Shown here piece by piece: positions 53,478 to 62,220 of a stretch of DNA of 64,000 nt. Positions within the stretch are counted from its first letter, which is position 1; every line of letters begins with the position of its first letter. The notes beneath the pieces are model-generated. The model was not told the origin of the DNA, ran no database searches, and worked only from the letters and a program-made list of their open reading frames with translations. Source of the stretch: Pseudomonas chlororaphis subsp. piscium. Its GTDB lineage: Bacteria; Pseudomonadota; Gammaproteobacteria; Pseudomonadales; Pseudomonadaceae. The position numbers and the translations under genes are program-made. The stretch covers positions 1,984,001 to 2,048,000 of the forward strand of contig NZ_CP027707.1 in assembly GCF_003850345.1 (NCBI RefSeq), given 5' to 3'.

Positions 53478-54173
53478 ATGAATGCACAGTTGAATGATGT
53501 GGGCCCGATCAAGGCCGTGATTTTCGATATGGACGGTTTGCTGCTGGACACCGAAGGCATCTACACCGAGGTGACCCAACTCATCGCCGATCGTTACGGC
53601 CGCACCTTCGATTGGACGATCAAGCAGAACATCATTGGTCGTGGCGCCGCGGACCTGGCCCGCTACGTGGTCGAGGCCCTGGACCTGCCGATCACGGCGG
53701 AGGAGTTCCTGGTGATTCGCGAGCCGCTGATGCGCGAGCGTTTTCCCCGTGCGCTGGCGATGCCGGGGGCGCAGGAGCTGGTGCAACACCTCAAGGCCAA
53801 TAATGTGCCGATCGCCGTGGGCACCAGTTCTTCGCGCCAGTCTTTCGCCCAGAAAACCACCTTGCACGGCGACTGGTTCGCGCTGTTCGACACCATAGTC
53901 ACCGCCGACGACCCGGAAGTGGGTGCGGCCAAGCCGGCGCCGGACATCTTCCTTACCGCCGCGCGGCGCCTGGGTGTCGCCCCCGAGGATTGCCTGGTGT
54001 TCGAGGACTCGCCCTTCGGTGTCACCGCGGCGAAGGCGGCGGGGATGACCGCGATCGCCATTCCCGACCCGGCGATGGCGGACGCCAAATACGCCCATGC
54101 CGATGCCATTCTGCGTTCGCTGAAGGGGTTCCAGCCGGCGGCCTGCGGCTTGCCGCTGCTGCAATGGAGCTGA
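53478..54173 (+). CDS. HAD-superfamily phosphatase (GS1/HDHD1-like)
   Basis: 231 residues from ATG 53478 by homology. HAD motif I VIFDMDGLLLDTEGIYTEV, motif II VGTSSSRQSF, motif III/IV KPAPDIFLTAARRLG and VFEDSPFGVTAAKAAGM. This is the beta-phosphoglucomutase-like branch that includes GS1-like 5'-phosphatases. Substrate unproved: sugar phosphates or modified nucleoside monophosphates are possible. SD is weak. Single gene, followed by a REP and a strong bidirectional terminator. Confidence 0.88.
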   Translation: MNAQLNDVGPIKAVIFDMDGLLLDTEGIYTEVTQLIADRYGRTFDWTIKQNIIGRGAADLARYVVEALDLPITAEEFLVIREPLMRERFPRALAMPGAQELVQHLKANNVPIAVGTSSSRQSFAQKTTLHGDWFALFDTIVTADDPEVGAAKPAPDIFLTAARRLGVAPEDCLVFEDSPFGVTAAKAAGMTAIAIPDPAMADAKYAHADAILRSLKGFQPAACGLPLLQWS

Positions 54174-54175
54174 GC

Positions 54176-54201
54176 CTGTAGCCGCTGCTGCAGGCTGCGA
54201 T
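54176..54201 (+). repeat. REP family A single copy
   Basis: CTGTAGCCGCTGCTGCAGGC then TGCGAT, one mismatch to the copy at 60573; three bases after the HAD stop. Confidence 0.85.
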
Positions 54202-54265
54202 AAGCCCGACAGGGCTTCAGCGGTCTCAAGTGCGGCGCTTCCTGTGGAGTCGATCGAGCTGTAAC

Positions 54266-54308
54266 AAAAAAACGCCGGGCCACCTGATGAAGGTGGCCCG
54301 GCGTTTTT
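54266..54308. terminator. Bidirectional intrinsic terminator
   Basis: AAAAACGCCGGGCCACC-TGATGA-GGTGGCCCGGCGTTTTT, 16 or more paired bases, serving both the HAD gene and the convergent SDR gene. Confidence 0.95.
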
Positions 54309-54321
54309 CTTGGGGCTTGGA

Positions 54322-55068
54322 TCAGGCGCTGAAGCCACCATCGATGCTCAGGCTGGCGCCGGTGATGTAACCCGCTTCCGGGCCTGCCAGGTAAGCCACG
54401 AAGCTGGCGATTTCTTCCGCGTGGCCGTAGCGTCCGATGGCCATCATCGGGATCAGGCTCTCTGCGAAATCGCCGTGGGCCGGATTCATGTCGGTATCGA
54501 CCGGGCCGGGCTGCACATTGTTGATGGTGATGCCCCGTGGGCCGAGGTCGCGCGACAGGCCTTTGGTCAGGCCGACCAGGGCCGACTTGCTCATGGCGTA
54601 GGTGCCGCCGCCGGCAAAGGGCATGCGTTCGGCGTTGGTGCTGCCGATGTTGATGATGCGCGAGCCTTCGCCCATGTGCCGGGCCGCTTCCTGGGTGGCG
54701 ACGAACACGCTGCGGATGTTGATGGCCAGGGTCCGGTCGAAGTCTTCCAGCTTGAAGTCTTCCAGCGGGCCGACGGCCAGGATGGCAGCGTTGTTGACCA
54801 GGATGTCCAGGCGGCCAAAGGTTTCCACCGTGCTGTCGACCGCCTGGCGGATGGCCGCGGCATCGGCGCTGTCGGCCAGGATCGCCAGGGCCTTGCCACC
54901 GGCCTGGGTGATGCTGTCTTGCAAGGCCTGGGCCTTGGCGGTGGAGCTGACGTAGGTGAAGGCCACGGCGGCGCCTTCGGCTGCCAGGCGCTGCACGATG
55001 GCCGCGCCGATGCCGCGGGAACCGCCTTGAACCAGGGCTACTTTGCCGCTGAGGGATTGAGTGGTCAT
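54322..55068 (-). CDS. Short-chain dehydrogenase/reductase (SDR)
   Basis: 248 residues from ATG 55068 (GGAG six bases upstream; ATG 55089 rejected). NAD(P) motif VQGGSRGIGAAIVQ, NNAA, and catalytic Ser (NIGSTNAERM), Tyr and Lys (TYAMSKSALVG). 'PFAGGGTYAMSK' and 'GYITGASLSIDGGFSA' are of the FabG-like 3-oxoacyl reductase type. Divergent from a LysR gene, its probable regulator. Substrate unknown. Confidence 0.9.
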   Translation of the reverse strand: MTTQSLSGKVALVQGGSRGIGAAIVQRLAAEGAAVAFTYVSSTAKAQALQDSITQAGGKALAILADSADAAAIRQAVDSTVETFGRLDILVNNAAILAVGPLEDFKLEDFDRTLAINIRSVFVATQEAARHMGEGSRIINIGSTNAERMPFAGGGTYAMSKSALVGLTKGLSRDLGPRGITINNVQPGPVDTDMNPAHGDFAESLIPMMAIGRYGHAEEIASFVAYLAGPEAGYITGASLSIDGGFSA

Positions 55069-55194
55069 GTCGTTCTCCAAAAAGTCCAAGGCGGGCTGCC
55101 TTGTGGTTGGAGTCGAGTATCGACCTCGGATTAGGTGCTGTGTAGATAGGAATCGCTATAGTCTGTGTAAACCAGAAGTTTATAGTGAGGCGCC

Positions 55195-56118
55195 ATGGAA
55201 ACCTTCAGCAGCATCGAATGCTTCGTGCGCAGCGCCGAAGTCGGCAGTTTTGCCGAAGCTGCGCGACGCTTGAGCCTGACCCCCGCCGCGGTAGGTAAAA
55301 GCGTGGCCAAGCTCGAGGCCCGGCTCGGAGTCAGGCTGTTCCAGCGCAGCACCCGCAGCCTGACCCTGACCGAAGCCGGCAAGCTGTTTCTCGGCGAGGT
55401 CAGCGCCAGCCTGCACACCATCCAGAACGCCGTGGCCAACCTGGCCAGCGCCGAAGGGCGCCCGGCGGGCACCCTGAAAGTCAGCATGGGCACGGTGTTC
55501 GGGCGGCTGTACATAGTGCCCATGCTCGGCGAGTTCCTGCGGCGTTTTCCGGAGATCAGCCCGGACTGGCATTTCGATAATCGCCAGGTGGACCTGATCG
55601 GCCAGGGTTTCGACGCGGCGATCGGCGGCGGCTTCGAACTGCCCCAAGGGGTGGTGGCGCGACGACTGACCCCGGCTCACCGCATCCTGGTGGCCTCGCC
55701 TGAGTATCTGGCGCGCTGCGCGGCGGTCGAGCAGCCCGAGGATCTACAACACTGTGAAGGCATCCTGATCCGCTCGCCGCAGACCGGGCGGGTACGCTCC
55801 TGGTCCCTGACCAGCCGCAACCGGCAGCAAAGCCCGCTGAACCTGAAGGCGCGGATGACCATGAGCGATTCGGAAGCGGCTTGCGCCACCGCTGCCCAGG
55901 GCCTGGGGGTGGCTCTGGTGAGCATGCCGTTCGCCGTCGGTTACTTGGACGCCGGCACTCTGCAGCGGGTCTTGCCGGACTGGTACGTCGACGACGGCAA
56001 CATCTCGATCTACTACGCCGAGCACAAACTCCTGCCGGGCAAGACCCGGGCTTTCGTCGACTTCGTGATCGAGCAGTTCGCCGAGCTGGGCCTGGAGCAA
56101 CACTTCAGCGCGGTTTGA
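55195..56118 (+). CDS. LysR family transcriptional regulator
   Basis: 307 residues. HTH 'GSFAEAARRLSLTPAAVGKS' and dimer helix 'LEARLGVRLFQRSTRSLTLT', then a LysR substrate domain of the CrgA/DsdC-like type ('VSMGTVFGRLYIVPMLGEFL'). GTGAGG lies four bases before the ATG. Divergent from the SDR gene with a 126-base shared region (CTATAG and TTTATAG near the start may be part of its binding site). Confidence 0.88.
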   Translation: METFSSIECFVRSAEVGSFAEAARRLSLTPAAVGKSVAKLEARLGVRLFQRSTRSLTLTEAGKLFLGEVSASLHTIQNAVANLASAEGRPAGTLKVSMGTVFGRLYIVPMLGEFLRRFPEISPDWHFDNRQVDLIGQGFDAAIGGGFELPQGVVARRLTPAHRILVASPEYLARCAAVEQPEDLQHCEGILIRSPQTGRVRSWSLTSRNRQQSPLNLKARMTMSDSEAACATAAQGLGVALVSMPFAVGYLDAGTLQRVLPDWYVDDGNISIYYAEHKLLPGKTRAFVDFVIEQFAELGLEQHFSAV

Positions 56119-56175
56119 AGAGGTGCGCAAACCCGCTTCCCTGGAGGCGCGGGCTTGCTCGTGACAGGCGATGGC

Positions 56176-56904
56176 TCAGCGCCCGAAGCGCCCAGGCCAG
56201 CCGATGATGGTCTTCGGCCGCGGCGTGGCGTAGGTGCGTACCTTGGAGGTGGACAGCCCGAGGCGCACCAGGGATTCGGCAATGGTCACTGCCGCGGTCA
56301 CGCCGTCCACCACCGGTACACCGGTGCGCTGGCGGATCTGCTCGTCGAGGCCGGCCATGCCGCCACAGCCCAGGCAGATCACCTCGGCCTTGTCTGCGCT
56401 GACCGCCAGCTCGGCCTGGCGCACTATGGCTTCCACGGCGCGCGCCGGGTCTTCTTCCAGCTCCAGCACCGCCAGCCCGCTGGCCCGCACCGAGGCGCAG
56501 CGGTCGTACAGGCCGGAGAGTTTCAGGCGGTCCTTGATCAGCGGCACGGTACGATCCAGGGTCGTCACTACCGAGTAGGCGTGGCCGAGGAACATCGCGG
56601 TGCTGGCGCCGGCGTCGGTGATGTCCACCACGGGCACATTGAGCAGCTCCTGCAGGCCTTCGCGGCCGTGCTCGCCATAACCGGCCTGGATCACCGCGTC
56701 GTAGGGCTGGTCGTAGGACAGCACGCGGTCCATGACGGCGATGGCGGCCAGGTAGCTTTCGAAGTTGCCTTCGATGGAGTCGGCGCCGAAGTGTGGGGTC
56801 AGGCCGATGATTTCAGTGCCGGGCGCCGCCACAGCCTGGGCCTGGCGGGCGATGGCCTGGGTGATGGAGTCGGTGGTATTGACGTTGACCACGAGAATTC
56901 GCAT
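56176..56904 (-). CDS. Asp/Glu/hydantoin racemase family protein lacking the first Cys
   Basis: 242 residues. The second catalytic Cys is in EVICLGCGGMAGLDEQIRQR (C180; C177 also present). At the position of the first Cys, 'DAVIQAGYGEHG', Gly75 replaces it. True racemases of this superfamily need both; arylmalonate decarboxylase also has Gly at the first site. So a decarboxylase- or isomerase-like reaction is possible. SD AAGGA before ATG 56904. Encoded just downstream of an NCS1 transporter (56 bases), a hydantoin/allantoin-use type pairing. Confidence 0.85.
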   Translation of the reverse strand: MRILVVNVNTTDSITQAIARQAQAVAAPGTEIIGLTPHFGADSIEGNFESYLAAIAVMDRVLSYDQPYDAVIQAGYGEHGREGLQELLNVPVVDITDAGASTAMFLGHAYSVVTTLDRTVPLIKDRLKLSGLYDRCASVRASGLAVLELEEDPARAVEAIVRQAELAVSADKAEVICLGCGGMAGLDEQIRQRTGVPVVDGVTAAVTIAESLVRLGLSTSKVRTYATPRPKTIIGWPGRFGR

Positions 56905-56959
56905 GGGCTGTCCTTATCGGTGAGACATTCGAGGCCCGCCGCACGCGGGCCGTTCAAGG

Positions 56960-58507
56960 TTAGTGACAGACGTTGTCGACCGCGATGGATTCGCCGCTGA
57001 CATCCGCATAGTGCGGCTGGCGTTTGGCGATGATCAGGTACAGCAGGCCGGCAATGCCGGCGCCGATCAGCCAGGAGAAGGGCGAGACGCTGGCAAACCC
57101 CGGCACCAGGGCCAGGACGATGGCGATCAGCGCCGACGGAATGAACGCTGCCACCGCTCGCAGGTTGACCCCGCGGCTGTAGAAATACGCGCCTTGCGGG
57201 TTTTCGCTGTACAGCTCGGGCACGTTGATCCGGCCTTTGCGCAGCAGCCAGTAGTCGACCATGATCACCCCGTACAGCGGCCCCAGCAGGGCGCCGAGCC
57301 CGGACAGGAAGTACACAATCACCAGCGGGCTGTTGTAGAGGTTCCACGGCAGGATCAGCACCGCGATGGTCGCGCTGATCAGCCCGGCGCGGCGAAAGGT
57401 CAGGTACTTCGGCGCCAGGTTGCTGAGCACGAAGGCCGGGGCGACGAAGTTGGCCATGATGTTCACCGCCACGGTGACGATCAGGAACGCCAGGCAGCCG
57501 AGCACCAGAAAGAAGGTGTTGGGGATCGAGGCGATGATTTCGGTCGGGCTTTCGATGATCTTGCCGTTGATCTGGAACTGCGCGCCACAGAGCAATACGG
57601 TGATGGTCGCGAACACCAGGATGTTCACCGGCAGCCCCCAGAAATTGCCGACCTTGATGGTCCGGCGGCAGGGCGAGGAGCGGGCGAAGTCGCAGAAGTT
57701 GAGCACCAACGTGCCGTAGATCGCCAGCCACAGCGCACCGCCGGCGAAGATCTGGCGCCACATCTCGCCACCGCTCAGCGGCTCGTGGATCGACCAGGCG
57801 ATGCGGGCGTTGGCCTGGGTGAACATCCAGGCGGCGAGGGCGGCAACGGTCACCAGGATCACCGGGCCGGCGAAGGCTTCGTAACGTCGGACCATTTCCA
57901 TGCCGTAGGCGAGGATCGCCAACTGGACCAGCCAGATCGCCACGAAACACACCCAGCCCAGGCTCGACAGGCCGAGGATCGAGTTGTGGTCATAGTCGGC
58001 GAAGCCGGGGTGGATGGCCGTGAGCAACACGCGAAACACCACCGAAGCCAGGTAGGTCTGGATGCCGAACCAGGCGATGGCGATCACCGCGCGGATCAGC
58101 GCCGGAATCTGCGCGCCATGGATACCGAAGCTGATACGGCTGATCACCGGAAAGGGCACGCCGGTCTTCTGGCCCATATAGCCGGACAGGTTCATGAAGA
58201 AGTACACCAGCGCCGCGCCGATCCCCAGGGACAGGAGGATCTGCCAGCCGCCCAGGCCCAGGGCATACAGGCCGATGGCGAAGGAGTAATTGGCGATGTT
58301 GTGCACGTCATTGGTCCACAGCGCAAAGATGCTGTAGCCGCCCCAGCGCCGGCCTTCGACCTTGGTTGGCGCCAGGTCGCGGTTGTGCAGGCGCGGGCTG
58401 AGGTCGACCGTGGCGACGGGGCCGTAGGCGATGCTGGGATCGAGGTTGGCGTGGACGTGGGAGGAGGGCAAATCCAGTGCGATGTCATTGGCAAGGCTTG
58501 TACGCAT
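56960..58507 (-). CDS. NCS1 family transporter (hydantoin/allantoin/nucleobase type)
   Basis: 515 residues from ATG 58507, with GGAG ten bases upstream. About 12 helices; 'LWTNDVHNIANYSFAIGLYA' (helix 1) and GVPFPVISRISFGIHGAQIP (helix 3) are typical of Mhp1/PucI-like carriers with the conserved Trp, Asn and Phe of the substrate site. Imports a cyclic ureide or nucleobase with Na+ or H+. Forms a two-gene operon with the racemase-family gene. Confidence 0.9.
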   Translation of the reverse strand: MRTSLANDIALDLPSSHVHANLDPSIAYGPVATVDLSPRLHNRDLAPTKVEGRRWGGYSIFALWTNDVHNIANYSFAIGLYALGLGGWQILLSLGIGAALVYFFMNLSGYMGQKTGVPFPVISRISFGIHGAQIPALIRAVIAIAWFGIQTYLASVVFRVLLTAIHPGFADYDHNSILGLSSLGWVCFVAIWLVQLAILAYGMEMVRRYEAFAGPVILVTVAALAAWMFTQANARIAWSIHEPLSGGEMWRQIFAGGALWLAIYGTLVLNFCDFARSSPCRRTIKVGNFWGLPVNILVFATITVLLCGAQFQINGKIIESPTEIIASIPNTFFLVLGCLAFLIVTVAVNIMANFVAPAFVLSNLAPKYLTFRRAGLISATIAVLILPWNLYNSPLVIVYFLSGLGALLGPLYGVIMVDYWLLRKGRINVPELYSENPQGAYFYSRGVNLRAVAAFIPSALIAIVLALVPGFASVSPFSWLIGAGIAGLLYLIIAKRQPHYADVSGESIAVDNVCH

Positions 58508-58665
58508 TCCGGCTGGCTCCTGATCGCGGACCGGCGCTGACTGTGCTTGAGCGCAAGGCTCGGCAGTCTTCGGCGCGGGTCCGGGAATCACTGGGTTCTG
58601 GGCATCAGCAGGCGGATTCGGGAACCCGGCTTGCGGATATGAAGTGTATGTATTTTTTATTTAAG

Positions 58666-58675
58666 TTGTATACAA
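58666..58675. promoter_or_regulatory. GntR-type palindrome upstream of the NCS1 operon
   Basis: TTGTATACAA is a perfect palindrome of the kind bound by FadR/GntR-family (FCD) regulators. It lies about 160 bases before the transporter start. No GntR gene is adjacent. Confidence 0.5.
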
Positions 58676-58958
58676 TATGCGAGGCGACTTAAGCCACTTC
58701 CGTGCCAGATCCCAATCTAAGCAAGCGACCGATAATTTCGGTTTGTTCTTAATAATTTTTAAATGACTGAAATTGCGAAATTATAAATTGACCGTTCGAA
58801 CAGGTATTTATTTTTCGAGGGGGTGGGGTGTGAGCGCGGTGGAGGATGGCCCAGGGAGAAGGGTGTAACTTTTTGGGGCGTAGAGGCATAAAGTGCACAC
58901 AAAAATGGCACCTGTGGTGACACTTATGTGTACAAGATTTTACCGAGAGGAGGGGCTT

Positions 58959-59018
58959 CTGTAGGAGCGAAGCTTGCTCGCGAGACGGCGTACCTGGCAC
59001 ACCGCTGCGCTCCTACAG
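58959..59018. repeat. REP family B inverted pair
   Basis: Diverged forward core (CTGTAGGAGCGAAGCTTGCT) and reverse copy ending GCGCTCCTACAG, between cysH stop and the NCS1 operon. Confidence 0.85.
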
Positions 59019-59043
59019 ACCAGGGGAAAGGGAATTAGGGGGC

Positions 59044-59778
59044 TTAGCCCTTGCTGATGATATTGCCGGCGTGCAGGCCGCATTCCTTCTGTGTGGCTTC
59101 TTCCCACCACCAGCGGCCTTCGCGCTCGTGCTGGTTCGGCAGCACCGGGCGGGTGCAAGGCTCGCAGCCGATGCTGATGAAGCCGCGCTCGTGCAGGCTG
59201 TTGTACGGCAGCTCGAGCATGCGGATGTAACCCCAGATCTCTTCGCTGGTCATCTGCGCCAGCGGGTTGAACTTGTACAGGGTGCGTTCCGGGGTGGAGA
59301 AGGCGCTGTCGATCTCCAGCACCGCCACCTGGCTGCGGGTGCCCGGGCTCTGGTCGCGCCGCTGGCCGGTGGCCCAGGCGCGGACGGTGGACAGCTTGCG
59401 GCGCAGCGGCTCGATCTTGCGGATGCCGCAGCACTCGCCGTGGCCGTCCTTGTAGAAGCTGAACAGGCCTTTCTCTTTGACGAAGGGGTCGAGCTTGGCG
59501 CGGTCCGGCGAAACCACCTCGATGTCGATCTTGTAGTGCTCGCGTACCTGCTCGATGAACCTGTAGGTTTCCGGGTGCAGGCGACCGGTGTCGAGGCTGA
59601 AGACCTTGACGTTCTTGTTCAGCTTCCAGGCCATGTCCACCAGCACCACATCCTCGGCACCACTGAAAGAGATCCACAGGTCATCGCCAAACTCGGCAAA
59701 GGCCAGTTTGAGAATGTCCTGGGCGGATTTTTGGGCATAGGTCGCGGCGAGTTCAGCGACATTGAACGATGGGCTCAT
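59044..59778 (-). CDS. cysH: Adenosine 5'-phosphosulfate (APS) reductase
   Basis: 244 residues from ATG 59778 by homology (ATG 59838 adds 20). Has the two Cys pairs ECCGIRK and GCEPCTRP that hold the [4Fe-4S] of APS reductases, and the catalytic Cys in KECGLHAGN at the C terminus. Reduces APS with thioredoxin to sulfite for cysteine synthesis, skipping PAPS as in Pseudomonas. Divergent from thrH, as in P. aeruginosa (PA1756/PA1757). Confidence 0.95.
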   Translation of the reverse strand: MSPSFNVAELAATYAQKSAQDILKLAFAEFGDDLWISFSGAEDVVLVDMAWKLNKNVKVFSLDTGRLHPETYRFIEQVREHYKIDIEVVSPDRAKLDPFVKEKGLFSFYKDGHGECCGIRKIEPLRRKLSTVRAWATGQRRDQSPGTRSQVAVLEIDSAFSTPERTLYKFNPLAQMTSEEIWGYIRMLELPYNSLHERGFISIGCEPCTRPVLPNQHEREGRWWWEEATQKECGLHAGNIISKG

Positions 59779-59946
59779 CAGGGCGGTTTCCTGCAGGTCG
59801 GTGGCGCTGAGCGCTCTAGATACTGGCGATGGTAACAAATCCGCCCCCGCCTGGCGCGCTCCTTACGTTGCGTGGGCCAGGGCGAATCGCTAGAGTTCGG
59901 CAGTCCTTTTGCTCGCTCGAATAACCAATACAAATGGGAGTGTCTT

Positions 59947-60564
59947 GTGGAAATTGCCTGTCTCGACCTGGAAGGTGTACTGGTCCCGGAAATCTGGATT
60001 GCCTTTGCCGAAAAAACCGGGATTGAATCCCTAAAGGCGACCACTCGGGATATCCCCGATTACGATGTGCTGATGAAGCAGCGCCTGCGGATTCTCGACG
60101 AGCACGGCCTGAAGCTCTCCGACATTCAGGAAGTGATCGCCACCCTCAAGCCGCTGGACGGCGCCATCGAGTTCGTCGACTGGCTGCGCGAGCGTTTCCA
60201 GGTGGTGATTCTTTCCGACACCTTCTATGAGTTTTCCCAGCCGCTGATGCGCCAGCTGGGCTTCCCCACGCTGCTGTGCCATCGCCTGGTCACCGACGAC
60301 AGCGGCCGGGTGACCGGTTACCAACTGCGCCAGAAAGACCCCAAGCGCCAGTCGGTGCTGGCCTTCAAGAGCCTGTACTACCGGGTGATCGCGGCGGGGG
60401 ATTCGTACAACGACACCAGCATGCTCGGCGAGGCCGATGCCGGCATTCTGTTCCATGCCCCGGATAACGTGATTCGCGAGTTTCCGCAGTTCCCGGCGGT
60501 GCACAGCTTTGCCGAGTTGAAGCAGGAGTTCCTCAAGGCTTCGAACCGTGAGTTGAGCCTGTAA
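59947..60564 (+). CDS. thrH: Bifunctional phosphoserine phosphatase / homoserine phosphotransferase
   Basis: 205 residues from GTG 59947 (GGGAG upstream). Starts EIACLDLEGVLVPEIWIAFA, a HAD variant in which the nucleophile motif is DLEG; ThrH from P. aeruginosa has the same motif. 'VVILSDTFYEFSQPLMRQLG' and GDSYNDTSMLGEADAG carry the remaining HAD motifs. It removes phosphate from phosphoserine or transfers it to homoserine. Confidence 0.94.
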   Translation: MEIACLDLEGVLVPEIWIAFAEKTGIESLKATTRDIPDYDVLMKQRLRILDEHGLKLSDIQEVIATLKPLDGAIEFVDWLRERFQVVILSDTFYEFSQPLMRQLGFPTLLCHRLVTDDSGRVTGYQLRQKDPKRQSVLAFKSLYYRVIAAGDSYNDTSMLGEADAGILFHAPDNVIREFPQFPAVHSFAELKQEFLKASNRELSL

Positions 60565-60572
60565 AGGTATCG

Positions 60573-60674
60573 CTGTAGCCGCTGCCGCAGGCTGCGATAG
60601 GACCGCAGGTCCTCGGCACCAGTGAGTGCGCCGCGGCCGTGCCGGCCGTTCGCAGCCTGCGGCAGCGGCTACAG
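60573..60674. repeat. REP family A inverted pair (REPIN)
   Basis: CTGTAGCCGCTGCCGCAGGC at 60573 and its near-perfect reverse copy ending at 60674, 50 bases between arms. Ends two bases before the pabB stop. Confidence 0.9.
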
Positions 60675-60675
60675 A

Positions 60676-62037
60676 TCAGAGGCTCTGCAAGGTCTCCAGC
60701 AGCACCTTCACCTTGGTGATGGACTCCTGATACTCGGCCTGCCAGTCCGAATCCGCGACAATCCCGCCACCGCCCCAGCAGCAGACCTGCCCGTCCTTGA
60801 CCAGCAGGCTGCGGATGGCGATCGAGCTGTCCATCTCGCCACGCACGTCCAGGTACAACAGCGAACCGCAATACAGCCCGCGCCGGGTCGGCTCCAGCTC
60901 GTCGATGATCTGCATGGCGCGGATCTTCGGCGCGCCGGTGATCGAGCCGCCGGGGAAGCTGCCGGCGATCAGGTCCAGGGCATCCTTGTCGTCCGCCAGC
61001 TCGCCGGTGACGCTGCTCACCAGATGGTGCACGTTCGGGTAGCTCTCCAGGCTGAACAGCTCCGGCACCCGCACCGAGCCGATGCGGCAGGTACGGCCCA
61101 GGTCGTTGCGCAGCAGGTCGACGATCATCAGGTTTTCCGCACGGTCCTTGGGGCTGGCCAGCAGCTCGGCGGCGTTCGCCGCATCTTCGGCGGCATCCTG
61201 GCTGCGTGGGCGGGTGCCCTTGATCGGCCGGGTTTCCACCTGGCGCTCACTGATCCGCACGAAGCGCTCCGGCGACAGGCTGAGCACCGCGCCACCTTCC
61301 GGCAGGCTCTGGAACCCGGAAAAAGGCGTTGGGCAGGCCGCCCGCAGCGCGCAGTAGGCGCTCCACGGATCGCCGACGCAGGGCGCGCGAAAGCGCTGGG
61401 CGAAGTTGACCTGATAGCAGTCGCCGGCCTGGATGTACGCCTGGATACGCTCGAACGCCTGCTGATACTGCGCGGCGCTGAGGTCGGGACGCATCGGCTC
61501 GCTGAGCTTGAAGCTATCGTGGGTGTTGGCCGGCGCCTGGCTGAACAGGGTGATCAGGCGCTGGCGTTCGGCGGCGGTGAGGGCGGGGTGGAACACCAGT
61601 TGGCTGGTGCACTGCTGATGGTCGCTGATCAGCGCCCAGTCGTAGAGGCCGAAGCGCGCATCGGGCAGTTGCAGGTCGTCCAGGGCCTGGCTGGGCAGGC
61701 GTTCCAGATGGCGTCCGAAGTCGTAGCTCAGGTAGCCGATCAGCCCGCCGGCGAAAGGCAACTGGTAAGGCGCTGGGATCGCGGCCTGGCCCAGTTGGTC
61801 CAGGTTGAGCCGCAGGCGCTGCAGGAAATCTTCGCCGCTTTCGTTCTTGAGGACGGCCAGCTGGGCCCGTGGCCAGGCGCTGAGCAGGTCGTAGCGGCCG
61901 CGTTCGGCACTGGGCCGGCCGCTGTCGAGCAGGACGGCGCCCGGGGCATGACGGATCGCCGCGAAATACTCGGCGGGGTTGGTGCGGTAGGGCAGCGGGT
62001 GTACGGAGCAGGTCAACATGCGGGGCGGATCAGCCAT
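60676..62037 (-). CDS. pabB: Aminodeoxychorismate synthase component I
   Basis: 453 residues. Chorismate-binding fold with 'AYIQAGDCYQVNFAQRFRAP', SPERFVRI, the motif RPIKGTRPR (PabB-type Lys), DRAENLMIVDLLRNDLGR and GSITGAPKIRAMQIIDELE. Makes ADC from chorismate with the amidotransferase PabA; PabC (9.7-10.5 kb here) then yields p-aminobenzoate. Start 62037 (MADPPRMLTC) or 62019 (MLTCSVHPLPY) are both possible and neither has an SD. Confidence 0.94.
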   Translation of the reverse strand: MADPPRMLTCSVHPLPYRTNPAEYFAAIRHAPGAVLLDSGRPSAERGRYDLLSAWPRAQLAVLKNESGEDFLQRLRLNLDQLGQAAIPAPYQLPFAGGLIGYLSYDFGRHLERLPSQALDDLQLPDARFGLYDWALISDHQQCTSQLVFHPALTAAERQRLITLFSQAPANTHDSFKLSEPMRPDLSAAQYQQAFERIQAYIQAGDCYQVNFAQRFRAPCVGDPWSAYCALRAACPTPFSGFQSLPEGGAVLSLSPERFVRISERQVETRPIKGTRPRSQDAAEDAANAAELLASPKDRAENLMIVDLLRNDLGRTCRIGSVRVPELFSLESYPNVHHLVSSVTGELADDKDALDLIAGSFPGGSITGAPKIRAMQIIDELEPTRRGLYCGSLLYLDVRGEMDSSIAIRSLLVKDGQVCCWGGGGIVADSDWQAEYQESITKVKVLLETLQSL

Positions 62038-62144
62038 CGGAGGAGCGCGGCTGGCGATTGTAGTCCCCTCAAGGATTTGCTCCTAGTGGGGATGTCGGGG
62101 ATGAGCAGATTGGCGACAGGCTGAGAGGGGGGTGAAGATTGGCT

Positions 62145-62206
62145 ATCGCGGGCAAGCCTCGCTCCTACAGGTCGGCATCTTGTAGGAGCGAGGCTTGCCC
62201 GCGATA
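62145..62206. repeat. REP family B inverted pair (REPIN)
   Basis: Reverse copy ending GCTCCTACAG at 62170, then forward TGTAGGAGCGAGGCTTGCC from 62181; only ten bases between arms, both exact. Confidence 0.95.
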
Positions 62207-62220
62207 GGTTTTGCCGTGGA

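Larger units (their letters stand above)
58508..59043. other. Intergenic region upstream of the NCS1 gene
   Basis: 536 bases. It holds the promoter region of the transporter operon with a 10-bp palindrome (58666-58675), an AT-rich stretch (58740-58830), and a REP pair (58959-59018). No protein gene is supported; an 83-codon reverse ORF runs through the REP and is not real. Confidence 0.65.

Noticed and set aside
56963..58540. A 525-codon forward ORF opposite the NCS1 transporter
   Set aside because: Composition is His/Asp/Gln/Gly-rich antisense artefact of GC-rich DNA; the reverse frame encodes a clear NCS1 carrier.
58749..59000. 83-codon reverse ORF downstream of cysH
   Set aside because: Runs through a REP pair and has no SD or similarity.
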